DNA from: Malus domestica
Taxonomy: Eukaryota; Streptophyta; Magnoliopsida; Rosales; Rosaceae
Assembly: GCF_042453785.1 (NCBI RefSeq)
Contig: NC_091675.1
Location: 1,562,501 to 1,626,500 of the forward strand
Reading direction: 5' to 3'
DNA length: 64,000 nucleotides
Position numbers and translations under genes: made by a program. Position 1 is the first letter of the stretch, and the number at the start of each line of letters is the position of its first letter. Below are positions 10,191 to 22,424 of the stretch, in pieces. The notes below the pieces were generated by a model. It searched no databases, was not told where the DNA came from, and saw nothing but the letters and a program-made list of their open reading frames with translations.

Positions 10191-12452
10191 GTTTATTTTT
10201 TTCAATTTTTCCAAATTTTTGTTTGGTTGTTAATTTATTTTTAGTTACTATCTAGTAGCTATGTGGGTTGTTATTTTTAAATATTCGTTTTAATTCAAGT
10301 CTAATTTTTAACAAAGAATAATACGTAGACCAAATTTGCAAATTATATGATGTGTCATCAAAATGTTTAATTTAGTGCCCATTCATTAATAATGCATATC
10401 AATTAAAGACTCGAAAACATCATTATTTTTTAGTCCCATATTGACAAAGTTAGTAAATAAGAAAAAAAATCTCACGATTTATTAAAAAACACATTCACAT
10501 TTCAAATGGAAAACAAAACTCATCATCTATCTACTTGTAAGTCCGAAGTTTTTTTGTTTCCCTCTTTCAATACAAAATAAATTAGCCTTTATGTGTTTTT
10601 AAATTATTGAGTTTGAAGTGTTTTTCTAAGTATAATTTTTTCGATGTCTTATGTGTGAAAATAAATAATTTTTTTATATGAATTTAAGACACTTTTTTTT
10701 ACGTCGCTTCGGGCCTAAAAAATCTCTGGACCAGCCCTGAACTTCCACTGCTGAACAGATTGAAAAAGCCTACGTATGTCAGTTAATATATGGCCAAACG
10801 GTCCATAATCACGTGTTTTAACAAGTTAAAAGTTGTGCGTTTAAGATTAAACAAAAAGAATTAGGGCGAAATTAGAAGATAAATTTAGAAGCGTGGAAAA
10901 GCACGTGTTTTTTGCTTGTTTTAGATTGAATTGGTAGGTACACAATAAATAGTTAAATAATAATTGAAGGAGAAGAAGAATCCAGAAGGTGAGAGAAACA
11001 AGTGCAACTTGATGAGAAATTAAACGGACGGACAATGATATGTGATAATGGCTAATGATAATACCACTGGCCTACAACTACAAATATCAACAAATTAACA
11101 TGGCCTTCATTTAATTAGCATTTGAAAAGATAATCCCTATCCACAAAATTTAAAAAGTAATGCCAAGATGATTAATTTTTTAAATTATATGACGTGTCGT
11201 CAATAAAAAATAAATACGTTAATCAATACTTACATAATAATTCAATCACTAAAAACCACGTCATATAGTTTACAAAATATGATTTAAATAGAGAGAAAAA
11301 TTTCAATTGAGAACCTGGATCAGCCAATTGATCCGATTAGACTTACAAGGAGTGAGATTGGTGCATAGTAAGTTGCAAGTACATGATTGATTTTGAAAAA
11401 TCTCTAATGGCGGATGATACATTCCTTTATAAAAGTGTTCGCTTAGATCAATCCTACAAACGATCAGATCATGTACGTAGTAAGTGGTACATGCGTGAAG
11501 CTAAAAAATTTACTAATAGAGATGACACATTCTCTTATATCCAACCATCCAATTGATCAAGCTACAATTTCAACAAATTTCACCAAATAAACAATTAGAC
11601 ACATGCTCAGCATGGAAATTAACTTGGCATAGTACTAGACACGCCAACTGATATATATGTATTTCGTTTAATATTATTCAAACCCACTTATACCTTATTA
11701 TTCACTAGAAAAAGTAAGAAATATTATATTACACGCCGTATCAATTAAAACTGAAAAATTAGGATAGTAATTGGTAACTCTCGACTCCTTTTTTATACAA
11801 AAAATGTCCTTCTCTTTTTAAAATAAAAATGCCCTTTTCTATTTTTTGAACCATATTATTATGGTTCGTTTATTGTGATGTTTAGTCTACTCTCACACCT
11901 CCTTAGTGTAAATAATACGTTTGTTAAAAAAAAAGGGGCAAAATAGTAAAAAATGATGCATCCCCACGTTTTTTTTTTTTTTTTGGCAACATTTTTCTTT
12001 TGAAAAATTTGAATTACATATTCCAAATTTAAATTCATTCAACAAAAATAAAATAAAATAAAGAGCAAATTGGCACACATGCGAGAGTGGAAAGTTGCAA
12101 GTTTTGTTATAACCATGCAGAGACCATGAGGAATGCAGGAAGAGATTTGTTTGACACGCGGAGACGTGGCAGAAGGAGAACACGGTTGTACAGTCATACC
12201 ACGAGACTGGAGGTAACGGCAAGGACCGCAGTCGTACAGTACAGCACAGCAGTCGCACAACGCGATAAACAGACGATTGGACACAATAATCATGGAATAT
12301 AGAATGAATACCCACATCCCATAGGCTATCCATCTTTTTATTTTATTTTTTTCCGGTGTTTTTTTTCGTTGGGGGATTTCGTCGACCACTTTCTGCGCGC
12401 GGCGAGAAAGCTCTGTCACTTTCTGTTTCTCTGATCGGAGAAGGCGAAAAAA
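10191..12452. other. AT-rich spacer and promoter of the sugar transporter gene
   Basis: No coding sequence is convincing. The last 100-200 bases before 12453 are the likely promoter and 5' UTR of the transporter, with a GC-rich patch (GCGCGCGGCGAG near 12400). The minus-strand frames across 11.9-12.7 kb are shadows of this region. Confidence 0.5.
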
Positions 12453-15400
12453 ATGAGTTTCCGGGAAGACAGTGAAGAGGGGAGGGGCGATCTGCGGAAG
12501 CCCTTCCTCCACACTGGGAGTTGGTACCGCATGGGTTCCAGGCAATCCAGCATGATGGGCTCGTCGCAGGTGATTCGAGATAGCTCCATCTCTGTGGTCG
12601 CTTGTGTCATGATTGTCGCTCTGGGTCCTATCCAATTCGGCTTCACCGTAAGCACAGCTCTTCTTCTTCTTCAATCGTTTTCCGCCATTAGATAACCTTG
12701 GGCTATTGGGTTTTAGGCAAAGCTGATTGCAGAGAGCTCAATTGTGCTTTTTTTTTTTGTATTCATTTGTGCTGAATTATGAATCACTTTTTTGGGTTTT
12801 GCAGTCTGGCTATTCTTCTCCAACCCAAGCAGCAATCGTCAAGGATCTAAAGCTTACAGTATCAGAGGTTTGAATCTCCGTGTTTTTGCGTATTGGGTTT
12901 GTTTTTTCTTATTTAATTTGAGTTTCTAACTATTTTTTATCATCTGGGTCAGTATTCGCTTTTCGGTTCTTTGTCGAATGTGGGAGCTATGGTTGGAGCT
13001 ATAGCCAGCGGTCAGATTTCCGAGTATATTGGACGCAAAGGGGTAGGATTCAGTCACTTGTTCTTTTCCTTATTAAGCAGCTTTGATTAATTCTAATCCG
13101 GGGTTTTGTTAATTACAGTCTTTAATGATCGCGGCTATTCCTAATGTTATCGGTTGGCTTGTCATATCATTTGCCAGAGTGAGTTTTCATAACTTATGAA
13201 AAATGCAGCCGGGAACATGCTGTCTGATATCATTCTTTTTGCAGGATTCTTCTTTTCTCTACATGGGAAGGTTGTTGGAAGGATTTGGCGTGGGAATAAT
13301 CTCCTACACGGTAAATTCGAGTTGTCTCAAGCGTTTCTGTTGTCGAAAATGTGTAGTCTGGAACTGTGAGAGTACTGATTTGGTTTGATCATACTAGGTG
13401 CCTGTATATATAGCTGAGATAGCACCTCAAAACTTAAGAGGCGCTTTGGGTTCAGTCAATCAGGTTGGCCTTGTTTAGTAGCGTATTTTTACCATGAGTT
13501 GCTGTTAGTGGTTACTAACATCTGTCTCTAATCAGATTATTTAAAATCCTTCTTCTGTAGCTCTCTGTAACGATTGGAATACTGCTGGCTTATCTGCTTG
13601 GACTTTTTGTTCAATGGAGGATACTTGCAGTTCTGGGTAATCTTCTTAAAAAGTCACTGTGTTCACATCACTTGTTCTTACCTGTCATGGATGTAGGATT
13701 TTCTTAAATTTGATTTACTTGAAAGAATTACGAACTCATTTGCTTACTAATGGTAATTAGAAATTTGAGTACACAAAGGACATCTTATACGATATTTCAG
13801 CAAACACTTTAAACTTGGCTCCAATGCCTCACTTACATTCCCAAGCCAATTAACTTTTGGCATCCGTGGAGTGGTATTTGGTTTTCTATAACAACTTCTC
13901 TATAGCCATAAGCAAAGACAAGTCATGCTATTAACTTTAATAACTTTAATTACATTCAGTGAAATTTCAACTTCTTATCCTCCTTTAAGGAAGGAAATTA
14001 ATTATTCAAGTGTACACTACTAACAGAAGATTAATACCCGGGTAAAATTTCAGGAATATTGCCTTGTACGATATTGATACCTGGGCTCTTTTTCATTCCA
14101 GAATCTCCTCGATGGCTGGTAAGTTCACAGAAACCTCTTGATCACAGTTACAATGCTAAATATGATATCACAGTTGTCTTTTTTTTGTTTTGACCTCAAC
14201 AGGCAAAAATGGGCATGACAGAGGATTTTGAAGCTTCTCTGCAAGTTCTCCGAGGATTTGATACGGATATTTCGGTTGAAGTCAATGAAATCAAGGTACA
14301 AAGCCATAATTTCCTGATAATGTCATTTGAACTATGCTATGACCACATCACTCTTGGAAATACACCTATGTAAATAATTTCTCTGATATGTAATGGGCAG
14401 AGGTCTGTAGCATCAACATCCAAAAGAACAACAATTCGGTTTTCACAGCTTAAACAAAGAAGATATTGGCTTCCTCTAATGGTATTAGTTATAGTCCAAA
14501 AGAGTTGATTCTCTAGTTTGGTATCCTCTAATCCAAAATGTGATCTATATGTCAAAAAGTAACTGTTTTCACAAACTGTTCCCTTGCAGATTGGAATTGG
14601 TTTACTTGTTCTTCAACAACTAAGTGGAATTAACGGTGTTCTATTCTATTCCACTACCATTTTTGAATCTGCAGGTAAGTTTCCCCACTCATATGAAAGA
14701 ATATAGTTGGGATGCTCTACGGAACCATATGAATACTTTGATATCATTTGCTACTTGTTTCCTTTGACCCAACATGAAGTGTGTACATGTACCGCCTTAT
14801 TATTGTGTATATAGTACACTCATAGATACCTGTATTACATGTATGTCGTAGTGGAAAACTGACTGAAGTCAGATTTATTTAATGTGCAATGGCTCTTATT
14901 AGTTTTAGTGTTTGAACAGGGATTTCGTCAGGTAATGTAGCCACAGTTGGTCTCGGAGCTGTTCAGGTAAAAGCAATAAGACAACTTCAGAATTTGTTTC
15001 TTCTCGCACTCAATATTCTCAATTTGCAAACATAACAAGAATCTTGATGCATTTAGGTCATAGCGACTGGGGTGACTACATGGTTGGCAGACAAAGCAGG
15101 CCGTCGTCTTTTGCTTATTGTGAGTTTGACTTCTTTTTTTCTTTTGTCAATATTGAGCCGTTTGTATATTATCTGTTTGGAGTAGATGGAGAAAATTTAT
15201 ACTTTTCATTGTAGATCTCTTCTGCTGGAATGACGATTTTCCTCCTCATTGTTGCGATATCATTCTACATAAAGGTATTAAACCTCTCATGTTTGTACAA
15301 ATATCCTATGGCTATGTTATTCTTTTGTGTATATTCTCAAAAGGAATTCCACCTGATCACAGGATCTTGTGGACGTTGATTCAAATATTTATAGCATATT

Positions 15401-15837
15401 GGGCATCATATCAGTGGTTGGAGTTGTGGTATGTACATTTTTTAATATCACGAGTCAAAGGATAGTGCTTCTTCGTTTTTCCTATACGTAATTTCCATTG
15501 TTGCGTGCTATTCTTGCAGGCCATGGTAATTTCATTCTCTCTGGGTATGGGAGCTATTCCATGGCTTATAATGTCTGAGGTATGCCAATAATAGAGTCAC
15601 GTCAGGTGTAGTGTTTCATGACTTGCATCGAGCACGAAGTTTTGTTCTTATTACTTGTTGCTCAATATTGTTTTTGAAACATCTAACAAATTGTGAATTT
15701 GGCAATTCAGATTCTTCCAATTAATATTAAAGGCCTTGCTGGAAGCATAGCAACACTTGCCAATTGGTTCACAGCCTGGGTGGTCACGATGACAGCAAAC
15801 TTGCTACTGGAATGGAGCAGTGGAGGTATGCCTCCTC

Positions 15838-15877
<40 letters not shown>

Positions 15878-16160
15878 CTCCGTCTCCCTCACTACAGCTG
15901 GTAACATGTATAAAAAAAGCTGTGGTTGCATCCCAAAGAAATGTGGAGACCTGTGCACTTGCCTTTTTACCGTTCGTTGTACTGTTGAGTAGTTTTGTTG
16001 ATCTGTTACATTTTTCGGGCTAATGCCTTTGGTTCCACTTTCAACAGGAACCTTCACCATTTACATGCTGGTGAGTGCTTTCGCCGTTGTATTTGTTTCC
16101 ATTTGGGTTCCGGAGACAAAGGGAAGAACTTTGGAAGAGATTCAATGGTCCTTTAGATAA
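12453..16160 (+). CDS. ERDL6: Sugar transporter ERD6-like 6 (tonoplast monosaccharide exporter family)
   Basis: Eighteen coding exons join in phase to 487 aa: 12453-12647, 12805-12867, 12953-13042, 13119-13178, 13245-13310, 13398-13463, 13561-13636, 14054-14118, 14203-14295, 14401-14481, 14590-14674, 14920-14966, 15057-15119, 15215-15274, 15363-15428, 15520-15579, 15711-15825 and 16048-16160 (stop TAA). All junctions are GT-AG. Seen: a hydrophilic N-terminus of about 45 aa, twelve expected membrane spans, GRKG after span 2, PESPRWL before the central loop, [17 protein letters not shown] in span 7, DKAGRR in the 8/9 loop, and [11 protein letters not shown] near the end. These mark the major-facilitator sugar porter family. 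Length equals the Arabidopsis ERDL6 protein. Known ERDL6 proteins, including apple MdERDL6-1, move glucose out of the vacuole with protons; transport by this copy is inferred. Confidence 0.95.
15838..15872. repeat. CT microsatellite in the last intron of the sugar transporter
   Basis: An uninterrupted run of about 17 CT units just after the donor of exon 17. It produces long spurious frames on both strands. Confidence 0.85.
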
Positions 16161-17334
16161 GGTTTTCTTTACCGTTCTTTCATACTACTTGCTCTCTCCT
16201 GTTCGAAGATACCAGTTCTGCAGTCCCATTTTGAGATTATCCTACAGGAACTGTGCAAACGCGCATTTTTCGTGAATTTCTTCAGCCAGCACTGCACTTG
16301 GTGTTCTCTTGCCACATTCATTGCTTGTTTGTATCTTTCAATAGGTAGTTATAAACTCACAACTGTCTTACAGTTTTATTAAATTTCTATGGCCCTCATA
16401 TGGTCCTTTATGTATGTAAGAACTCGATCGGTTTCCATGCCAGCAGCTTTCTTCAGTCATAAAACCTTACCAGTTTTATGTTCATACCATGTAAAGATTT
16501 TAAATTCACTAAGATGGGTAAAAGGGTTTATTTATCATTGAAATTCCCGTCGTAAACTGAACATTAGTAGGTTTTGGCGGGCACAACTTATTGGTTTGGA
16601 ACACCGCCACCTCGATTATTGGCCAGGGTTACCGCCACTGCGGCTTTACTCTAGGAATGAGAATCTGTAGACGGGGGCATGTGCTGACTGCCCTCTGCTC
16701 GCGTCCCTCGATTCTCAGAGGGAGGCTTTGGTAGGCATGGACCATCTAACTTTGTAAATTGGCCTAGGCCCACGGGTCCACTGTTACTGTTAGTTTGTGT
16801 GTTGGGATAACTAGTGAGTAATTTGGAGCAAGTCCCTGTACTTATCTACGAGTTATATTTTAGCCCCTCTTAACTTGTTTTTAGTTCGTGTAGTCCTTCT
16901 GTCGGTTTTGTTCTGTAAAGTTTGCGTAAATTTCCCAATTTGAATCGGAATTGGGAGCGAAGAACAATTTAAACATCCCTTCTTCTCTTTGTCCAAAGAG
17001 AACTCCATTTAATTACTAATTGAAGACGAGAATTAAACAACGACATAAAGGTGTATTAATGTTGATTAAACTATAAACGACATATAAGCAGAAATGACAA
17101 GGGCTTACCTGCGCCGAATATGCCACGGTGATGGTAATGCACACCAATAACGTCATTGTCATGCGTTTCAGCTTCTATATATGAAAATGTTATAGTAATT
17201 TGAAATACCGTTGCAAAGGCATGTTTGGGAGGATGATAGACCTTGATAAAATAAGGGAGATGAATCTCACACACTATTTTTCACCTCTCACATCACATGC
17301 CTCTATTTCTAGTCACTGAATTATTATTTTTTAT
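16161..17334. other. 3' flank of the transporter gene and spacer
   Basis: Begins with the transporter 3' UTR. A GC-rich stretch around 16570-16760 stands out from the surroundings but shows no frame, repeat boundary or RNA I can name. Around 16820-16930 are phrases similar in style to the Mutator-type MITE at 6284. Confidence 0.4.
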
Positions 17335-17714
17335 TTTATAGAAAAGTACGATATTTATTGATATAAAATCAAATGTACAAAGAAGAGAATAGTGTGCTTA
17401 AATGAGTCTCAATAAAAACTTTACCGGGACTTTCAATCCGGTCGAAGGAAAAAAGAACGTCCCTCACGAACAACTAACTTTACCTATCCTCACACCAAGA
17501 GATAAAACAAGCAAAATCATAAAGAGTTGTCTTCCATAAGAGTATCCGCCAATAGCTTAGGAGCAGTCCCCCTCCATTGAAATTCATCAATCCTGCCAAT
17601 CCCCGATCGAGCAAGTCGATGGGCAGCGGAATTGGCCTCCTTTCGAACGTGATTGAGCTTCACATGGGCACGTTCCAGCAAAAACAAGCGGATGTCATTA
17701 ATAATGGGGCCCAA
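17335..17714 (-). pseudogene. LINE 3' fragment with RNase H-like remnant
   Basis: The minus-strand frame 17714-17517 includes LNHVRKEANSAAHRLARSG. This is the C-terminal signature of the RNase H-like domain (RVT_3 family) found in plant non-LTR elements and their relatives. Downstream, to 17335, is AT-rich sequence shared with 9664-9860, taken as the LINE 3' UTR. The element is 5'-truncated and lacks reverse transcriptase here. Confidence 0.65.
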
Positions 17715-18539
17715 AATAATTCAAATAAATTAACAAACATCATTAAACAAAAGTGTGTGGGAGATGTGCGGTTATTATGTCCCAAAATAATTGAAGTACC
17801 ACTCTAAAATATGTATGTTTGTATCCATAGATAGATGAATCTACAGACAGGGCACGCGCCACCTCTGCACTCACCTTCCAGCCTGTGCATCCGTGTCTCC
17901 TTATCTCAATTTTGGAAAAGTTATAAAAAAAAAAAAAAAAGGTTTGAAATTCATTCAAAGCATGTGCTGTAAAGGATATAAAAAAGTTTGAATTTTCGTT
18001 GATGAAAATTTAGTAGTTTCATCGCTGAGGTTATGTTCATGTGTTGTGTGTGTGTTATCGCTGAGGTTTCTTCAATCCACAGGGTGAGCCCAGAAGCGAA
18101 GAGATGAAGATCAGCAGAGTTTTGTATAGCGCGGCAACACAATCAGAACTCTACCATGCACAAAACGTTCATCAGAATGAATTTATTTTATTGAGACTAT
18201 TGAAGCCAGAGATTCTGATACAAGTTGAATCAACTGAAATCGAAAAACTAAACTCTATATGTTGACATACAATTAGAGATCCATCCAACATGGCAAATGG
18301 GAAGCATTCACAATACCAAAAATCAGCAACGCTACAAATTGTAACTTCCCTGGACAAATGACTGAAACGTATGCGATGATCGAGCACCAAAAGACCACAG
18401 TTTGACATCAAGTATCTAATACAACAAAAACCAAATAAAGTACAACGTCAGGAAGTGAAAAATGCAAGATGGACTGGTTAGGCTAGTAATGACAGAGAAA
18501 CCTGAATGGAGAGAGTCTAACCAGGATAATGTTCTTGAG
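17715..18539. other. Spacer and 3' flank of the ketoacyl-CoA synthase gene
   Basis: The half next to 18540 should contain the 3' UTR of the minus-strand KCS gene. Nothing else is recognisable. Confidence 0.45.
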
Positions 18540-20090
18540 CTAGGAAACTACTTTCACAGGATACTTGTCAATGCAGTCTTCCCAAGGACCATTACGAGAT
18601 GGCTTCACATTCCGAAGCGCCTCCCAGACCGCACTGTTACATTTAAAACCACTTCCAAAGGCAATCTGCCACACACGGTTGCCCTTGCGCATCCTCCCCT
18701 TGGCCTCCATATACGCCAGTTCATACCAAATGGAGCTCGACGAAGTATTCCCAAATCGGTGTAGAGTCATCCGAGAAGCCTCCACATGTATAGGCAGCAA
18801 CTGCAGGTTCTTCTCCAGCTCATCAATCACAGCCCTTCCCCCGGCATGTATGCAAAAATGATCAAACGCCAGCTTGAAATCCGGGATATAAGGCTTGACA
18901 TTCGACTTGAACAGCTTGTTAACCACAATTGAAGAAAAGAAAAGAAGCTGCTCGCTTATCGGAAGCACAATAGGTCCCAAAGTGGTAATGTTGGTCTTAA
19001 GCGCCCCACCGGCAATTGCCATCAAATCTTTGGACAAGGACACACCAGTCTTCCCCTTTTCATCCTGCTCCTGATAAACACAACGAAAAGCTTTATCATC
19101 CGCGCCACGATGTGTCCTCACGACATGAACAAGCTTGTACTTAGCCCGTCTCCTATCCACGGACTTGTTGGAAAGCAAAACCGCGGAACCACCAACCCGA
19201 AACAAGCAATTGGGTATCAACATAGACTTCTTATTCCCAAAATACCAATTCTGAGTAATGTTCTCGGTGCTAACGACAACCGCATAAGTGTTCCTATGGA
19301 TTTGCAACAAGTCCTTTGCAAGATCAACAGCTATGACCCCAGCACTGCAACCCATTCCCCCCAAATTGAAACTCCTAATATTACCCCTCAATTTGTACTT
19401 ATTAACAATCATGGCGGAAAGCGACGGCGTCGGATTAAACAAGCTGCAATTCACAACGAGAATCCCAATGTCCTTCGGCTTCACATGGGTATTGGCGAAT
19501 AGATTGTCCAACGCACCATACATCACCTGCTCCGCCTCATCCCTGGCGGCGGCCATCGAAGGCCGGGGAGGGATGTAATGCATCGCCTCCGGGACATAAG
19601 TCTCCTCGCCGAGGCCGGACCGCTCGAGAATCTTGCGCTGGAACTCTAGCGACGAGTCGTCGAAGTCCTGGGTGAGGCGGGAGTGCTCCATGAAGCGCTG
19701 GTAAGGGGCCTTGAGGTGATCGGGCGGGCGGTAGCAGGCGTAGTCGACCAAGTAAACGGGTCTGGGTCGGGTCATGATGTAGACGGTCAACCCGAAGACG
19801 AGGACGGCGGAGCAGATGATGACGGAGACGAGATTGTACTGGAGGTGGAGCCAGAGTTGTTGAATGTCGTGAATGTCCATTTGGGAGGCTTCGATTAGGG
19901 TTACGATAATCAACGGGATGAAGCAGAGGGTTAAGAGATTAGAGATCAAGTAATGGTACCCTAATTTCACGTACTTGAGATTAACGCTCTGGAGGAAATC
20001 GGGAAGCCGTCGGTTTTGGTGGATCTGGACCCCGACCTGACCGCCTCCTCCCCGCGCGGTGGCGACATCGGTTGCGCCGCCTGGGTCCAT
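18540..20090 (-). CDS. KCS11: 3-ketoacyl-CoA synthase (KCS11/KCS4-type fatty acid elongase)
   Basis: Single-exon gene for 516 aa. The ATG at 20090 ([10 protein letters not shown]) is chosen because the frame upstream has no ATG. KCS enzymes condense malonyl-CoA with long-chain acyl-CoA in the ER, the first step of very-long-chain fatty acid elongation for waxes, sphingolipids and suberin. Seen: [20 protein letters not shown] (27-46); two hydrophobic segments at about 47-66 and 88-106; the FAE1/CUT1 condensing domain; active-site Cys248 in [10 protein letters not shown]; His415 in [10 protein letters not shown]; and Asn448 in [10 protein letters not shown]. The spacing of 33 residues between His and Asn equals that of Arabidopsis FAE1. 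The C-terminus [11 protein letters not shown] is typical. Sequence resembles the Arabidopsis KCS11/KCS4 pair most; which one is not resolved. Confidence 0.93.
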   Translation of the reverse strand: MDPGGATDVATARGGGGQVGVQIHQNRRLPDFLQSVNLKYVKLGYHYLISNLLTLCFIPLIIVTLIEASQMDIHDIQQLWLHLQYNLVSVIICSAVLVFGLTVYIMTRPRPVYLVDYACYRPPDHLKAPYQRFMEHSRLTQDFDDSSLEFQRKILERSGLGEETYVPEAMHYIPPRPSMAAARDEAEQVMYGALDNLFANTHVKPKDIGILVVNCSLFNPTPSLSAMIVNKYKLRGNIRSFNLGGMGCSAGVIAVDLAKDLLQIHRNTYAVVVSTENITQNWYFGNKKSMLIPNCLFRVGGSAVLLSNKSVDRRRAKYKLVHVVRTHRGADDKAFRCVYQEQDEKGKTGVSLSKDLMAIAGGALKTNITTLGPIVLPISEQLLFFSSIVVNKLFKSNVKPYIPDFKLAFDHFCIHAGGRAVIDELEKNLQLLPIHVEASRMTLHRFGNTSSSSIWYELAYMEAKGRMRKGNRVWQIAFGSGFKCNSAVWEALRNVKPSRNGPWEDCIDKYPVKVVS

Positions 20091-22424
20091 GGCCGGTGTC
20101 TCCGCTTCCGGGGTAGGTGTGAGAAAGGTCGTTGCTCTCTGTTTTCTTGGAGAGGACCGAGCGAGAGCGTTTTGAGAAATTAACACAATAATGGTGGCGG
20201 TGGGGGTGGGGTACGGCGGAGAGCGGAGTAGTAGGAGGTTTCCGAGCTCCGATAGGGAGTGGGGAGGGTTTTGTCTTGTGTGGTGGTGTGGGAGATGAGA
20301 TCATGAGGAGGGAGTTGAGAAATGGGGGAGTGAATGATTTTGACGGTTAAATAACCGTTACGTGGGAAAACTGGGAATAATATACGAATAGCTGGTTCTC
20401 GAAGGACGGCGCCCCTTGACTAATCAATATTTTTTTTTTTTATCAAAACCTTTTTCTTTGGATAAACTTGTTTAATACAATTAATGGTCGATGTGTCAAT
20501 CTCAAGTCTTACGTCAAATTTTGTACTTTTTCAGCTGAATTATCAAATGTTATTTTCTTATTTAAATAGAGCTTTAAATGGTTGTAATTATTTAAAAAAA
20601 ATGTTGAAACAAAAATTTTATTGGTTGAAATGTTAATTGAATAAGGGACTCACCATTAAAATAAATTAAAAATAAAATTGATATTGATGTCAAATTTGGG
20701 TTGGATAGACTTTTGATGTCAAATATACAAAGTGTCATTCCACTTAGGATTTTGACAACTCATTTGAATATGCTCTTAGACGTCATTGATACTTCCGTAT
20801 ATACGAGTACGTCATTGTGTCATCTGAAGTGTCATCTGAATAAATAACACAATGTCATGTATGAAAGTTAAATTGAATAAAACTGCGATATTTGTAGGAT
20901 GAGAGGGAGTATGCGAGTTTTTTTTTTTTAATCAAGGGATTAGGCACGTTAATTGTTTTATACTTTGGTTCGCGTAAACATTTTTATTCGAATTTAATTA
21001 AATTATATGGTTGATTTTTTTATTTTTTTTTTGCGTTTTTTAGAACTATTTTAGGTAAACATGAGCATCATCTATTCGTTGCCAAAATTTGTGTTTAAAT
21101 TGAAAATTAATTGCGTCATTAGGCGAAGCTAATGATCCTAGTGCCAACAAAGTTCCTTGTTTCCTAAAGCCGGCCAACAGGCCGACACAATAAAACTAAT
21201 CTCTAACAAAACAGATAAATACTTCAACTGGGGTCGGTGTCTTATTGATCAGTTACCTTCTATTGCTGGTTGATTTAGAGTTATCGAAGTCGAATTACAC
21301 GATCACGTGTTTTTACTGTGATGTTTACATGTGATGAGTCATTCCTACTTGTAGACAAAACCGAACACGACATGTTTGCAAAACCTTTAGTTTTAGCTAT
21401 ATGTTTTTGATATATGTATTACACTGCATTTTGCATGTACAAAAAAAGAAAAATTCATTACATTTGTTTATTTGGGTTGGTATGTAGGTCTGGGCACTTC
21501 CAGTTTTCATTCGGACCAGTGGACCACCCTTAAACTAGAATTGGAACCGGAATATATCAACAGCTTGATTCTATTTGGCCCGTCTTATTTTATTTCAAAA
21601 ATCGTACAATTACGTTCACGTCAAATCCAGTTTGGTTTTTTAATTTTACGTATTTTTTTTCATCTTACAATTCAGTTCGATTTTTCAATTTCACGGTTTT
21701 AATGCCCACCCCCTAAGCGAGGTATGAAAAGGAGGGGCTTCATATGGACCTCTCCATCTTTCAATGAATGTAGAGGTCCAACACGACTTGTGCAGCCAAA
21801 ATTTAAGAATCCACCGGCCTCTTATCTTTCGATGCCAGTCGTGATGCCTACTGCCCGCAAATTGTAAAGGGAATTGAAAATCGAGACTTTGTAAATGGTC
21901 CTTACGAAGAGAAACATTTATCTTGGATGTCACTGTGGCAGTATCACTGCAAACGCATTTCATGTGGCATTGCATGATAGGCTTAGCATACCACAGTCCC
22001 CTGTGTGGAGAAGGTCTGGGCACCTCTCTCTCTCCCCCTCGCATCGGTCGTACTACCGAGGCAGAAGCGTATGCAAGTCTAGAAAGTGCAGGTCTTCGCT
22101 ACTACTATGTCGAAATATAAACAAAACCATCTGAGAGAAGTCATGGCCTTAGATATTACGCGGCCAGCGTTTGCTTCTAAATCAATAAAATGTCAGAGAC
22201 CAACAACACAAAACGAGATGGGGTGTATGTAACGATGAAGGCATTACTCTACAACATTTCAAAAACAAATTGATTCAAGCAGCAAATATAGTTCACAACA
22301 GATACAGATGCGAATAGCAGGTAGTTGTAAAGTTCAGCAATACTAGATCAGAAGCTTAACGACAGAAGAAAAGTCAATTAGATAAAGTACCGGTACATAA
22401 AAATGCGGAAATCTCCAGCTGCAG
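20091..22424. other. KCS promoter side and 3' flank of the Maf-like gene
   Basis: 20091-20340 is the GC-rich 5' leader and promoter of KCS. 20400-21450 is AT-rich and probably holds old MITE pieces (for example near 20660-20780) without clear ends. 21700-22140 is more GC-balanced, but no frame or RNA was recognised. 22150-22424 is the likely 3' UTR of the Maf-like gene. Confidence 0.4.

Noticed and set aside
11893-12674. Overlapping minus-strand frames of 146 and 211 codons
   Set aside because: Antisense to the transporter promoter and first exon, with poly-Phe/Lys runs and no recognisable domain.
20091-20186. Longer KCS start upstream of MDPGG
   Set aside because: No ATG exists in that extension, and the family normally begins close to the [10 protein letters not shown] block.
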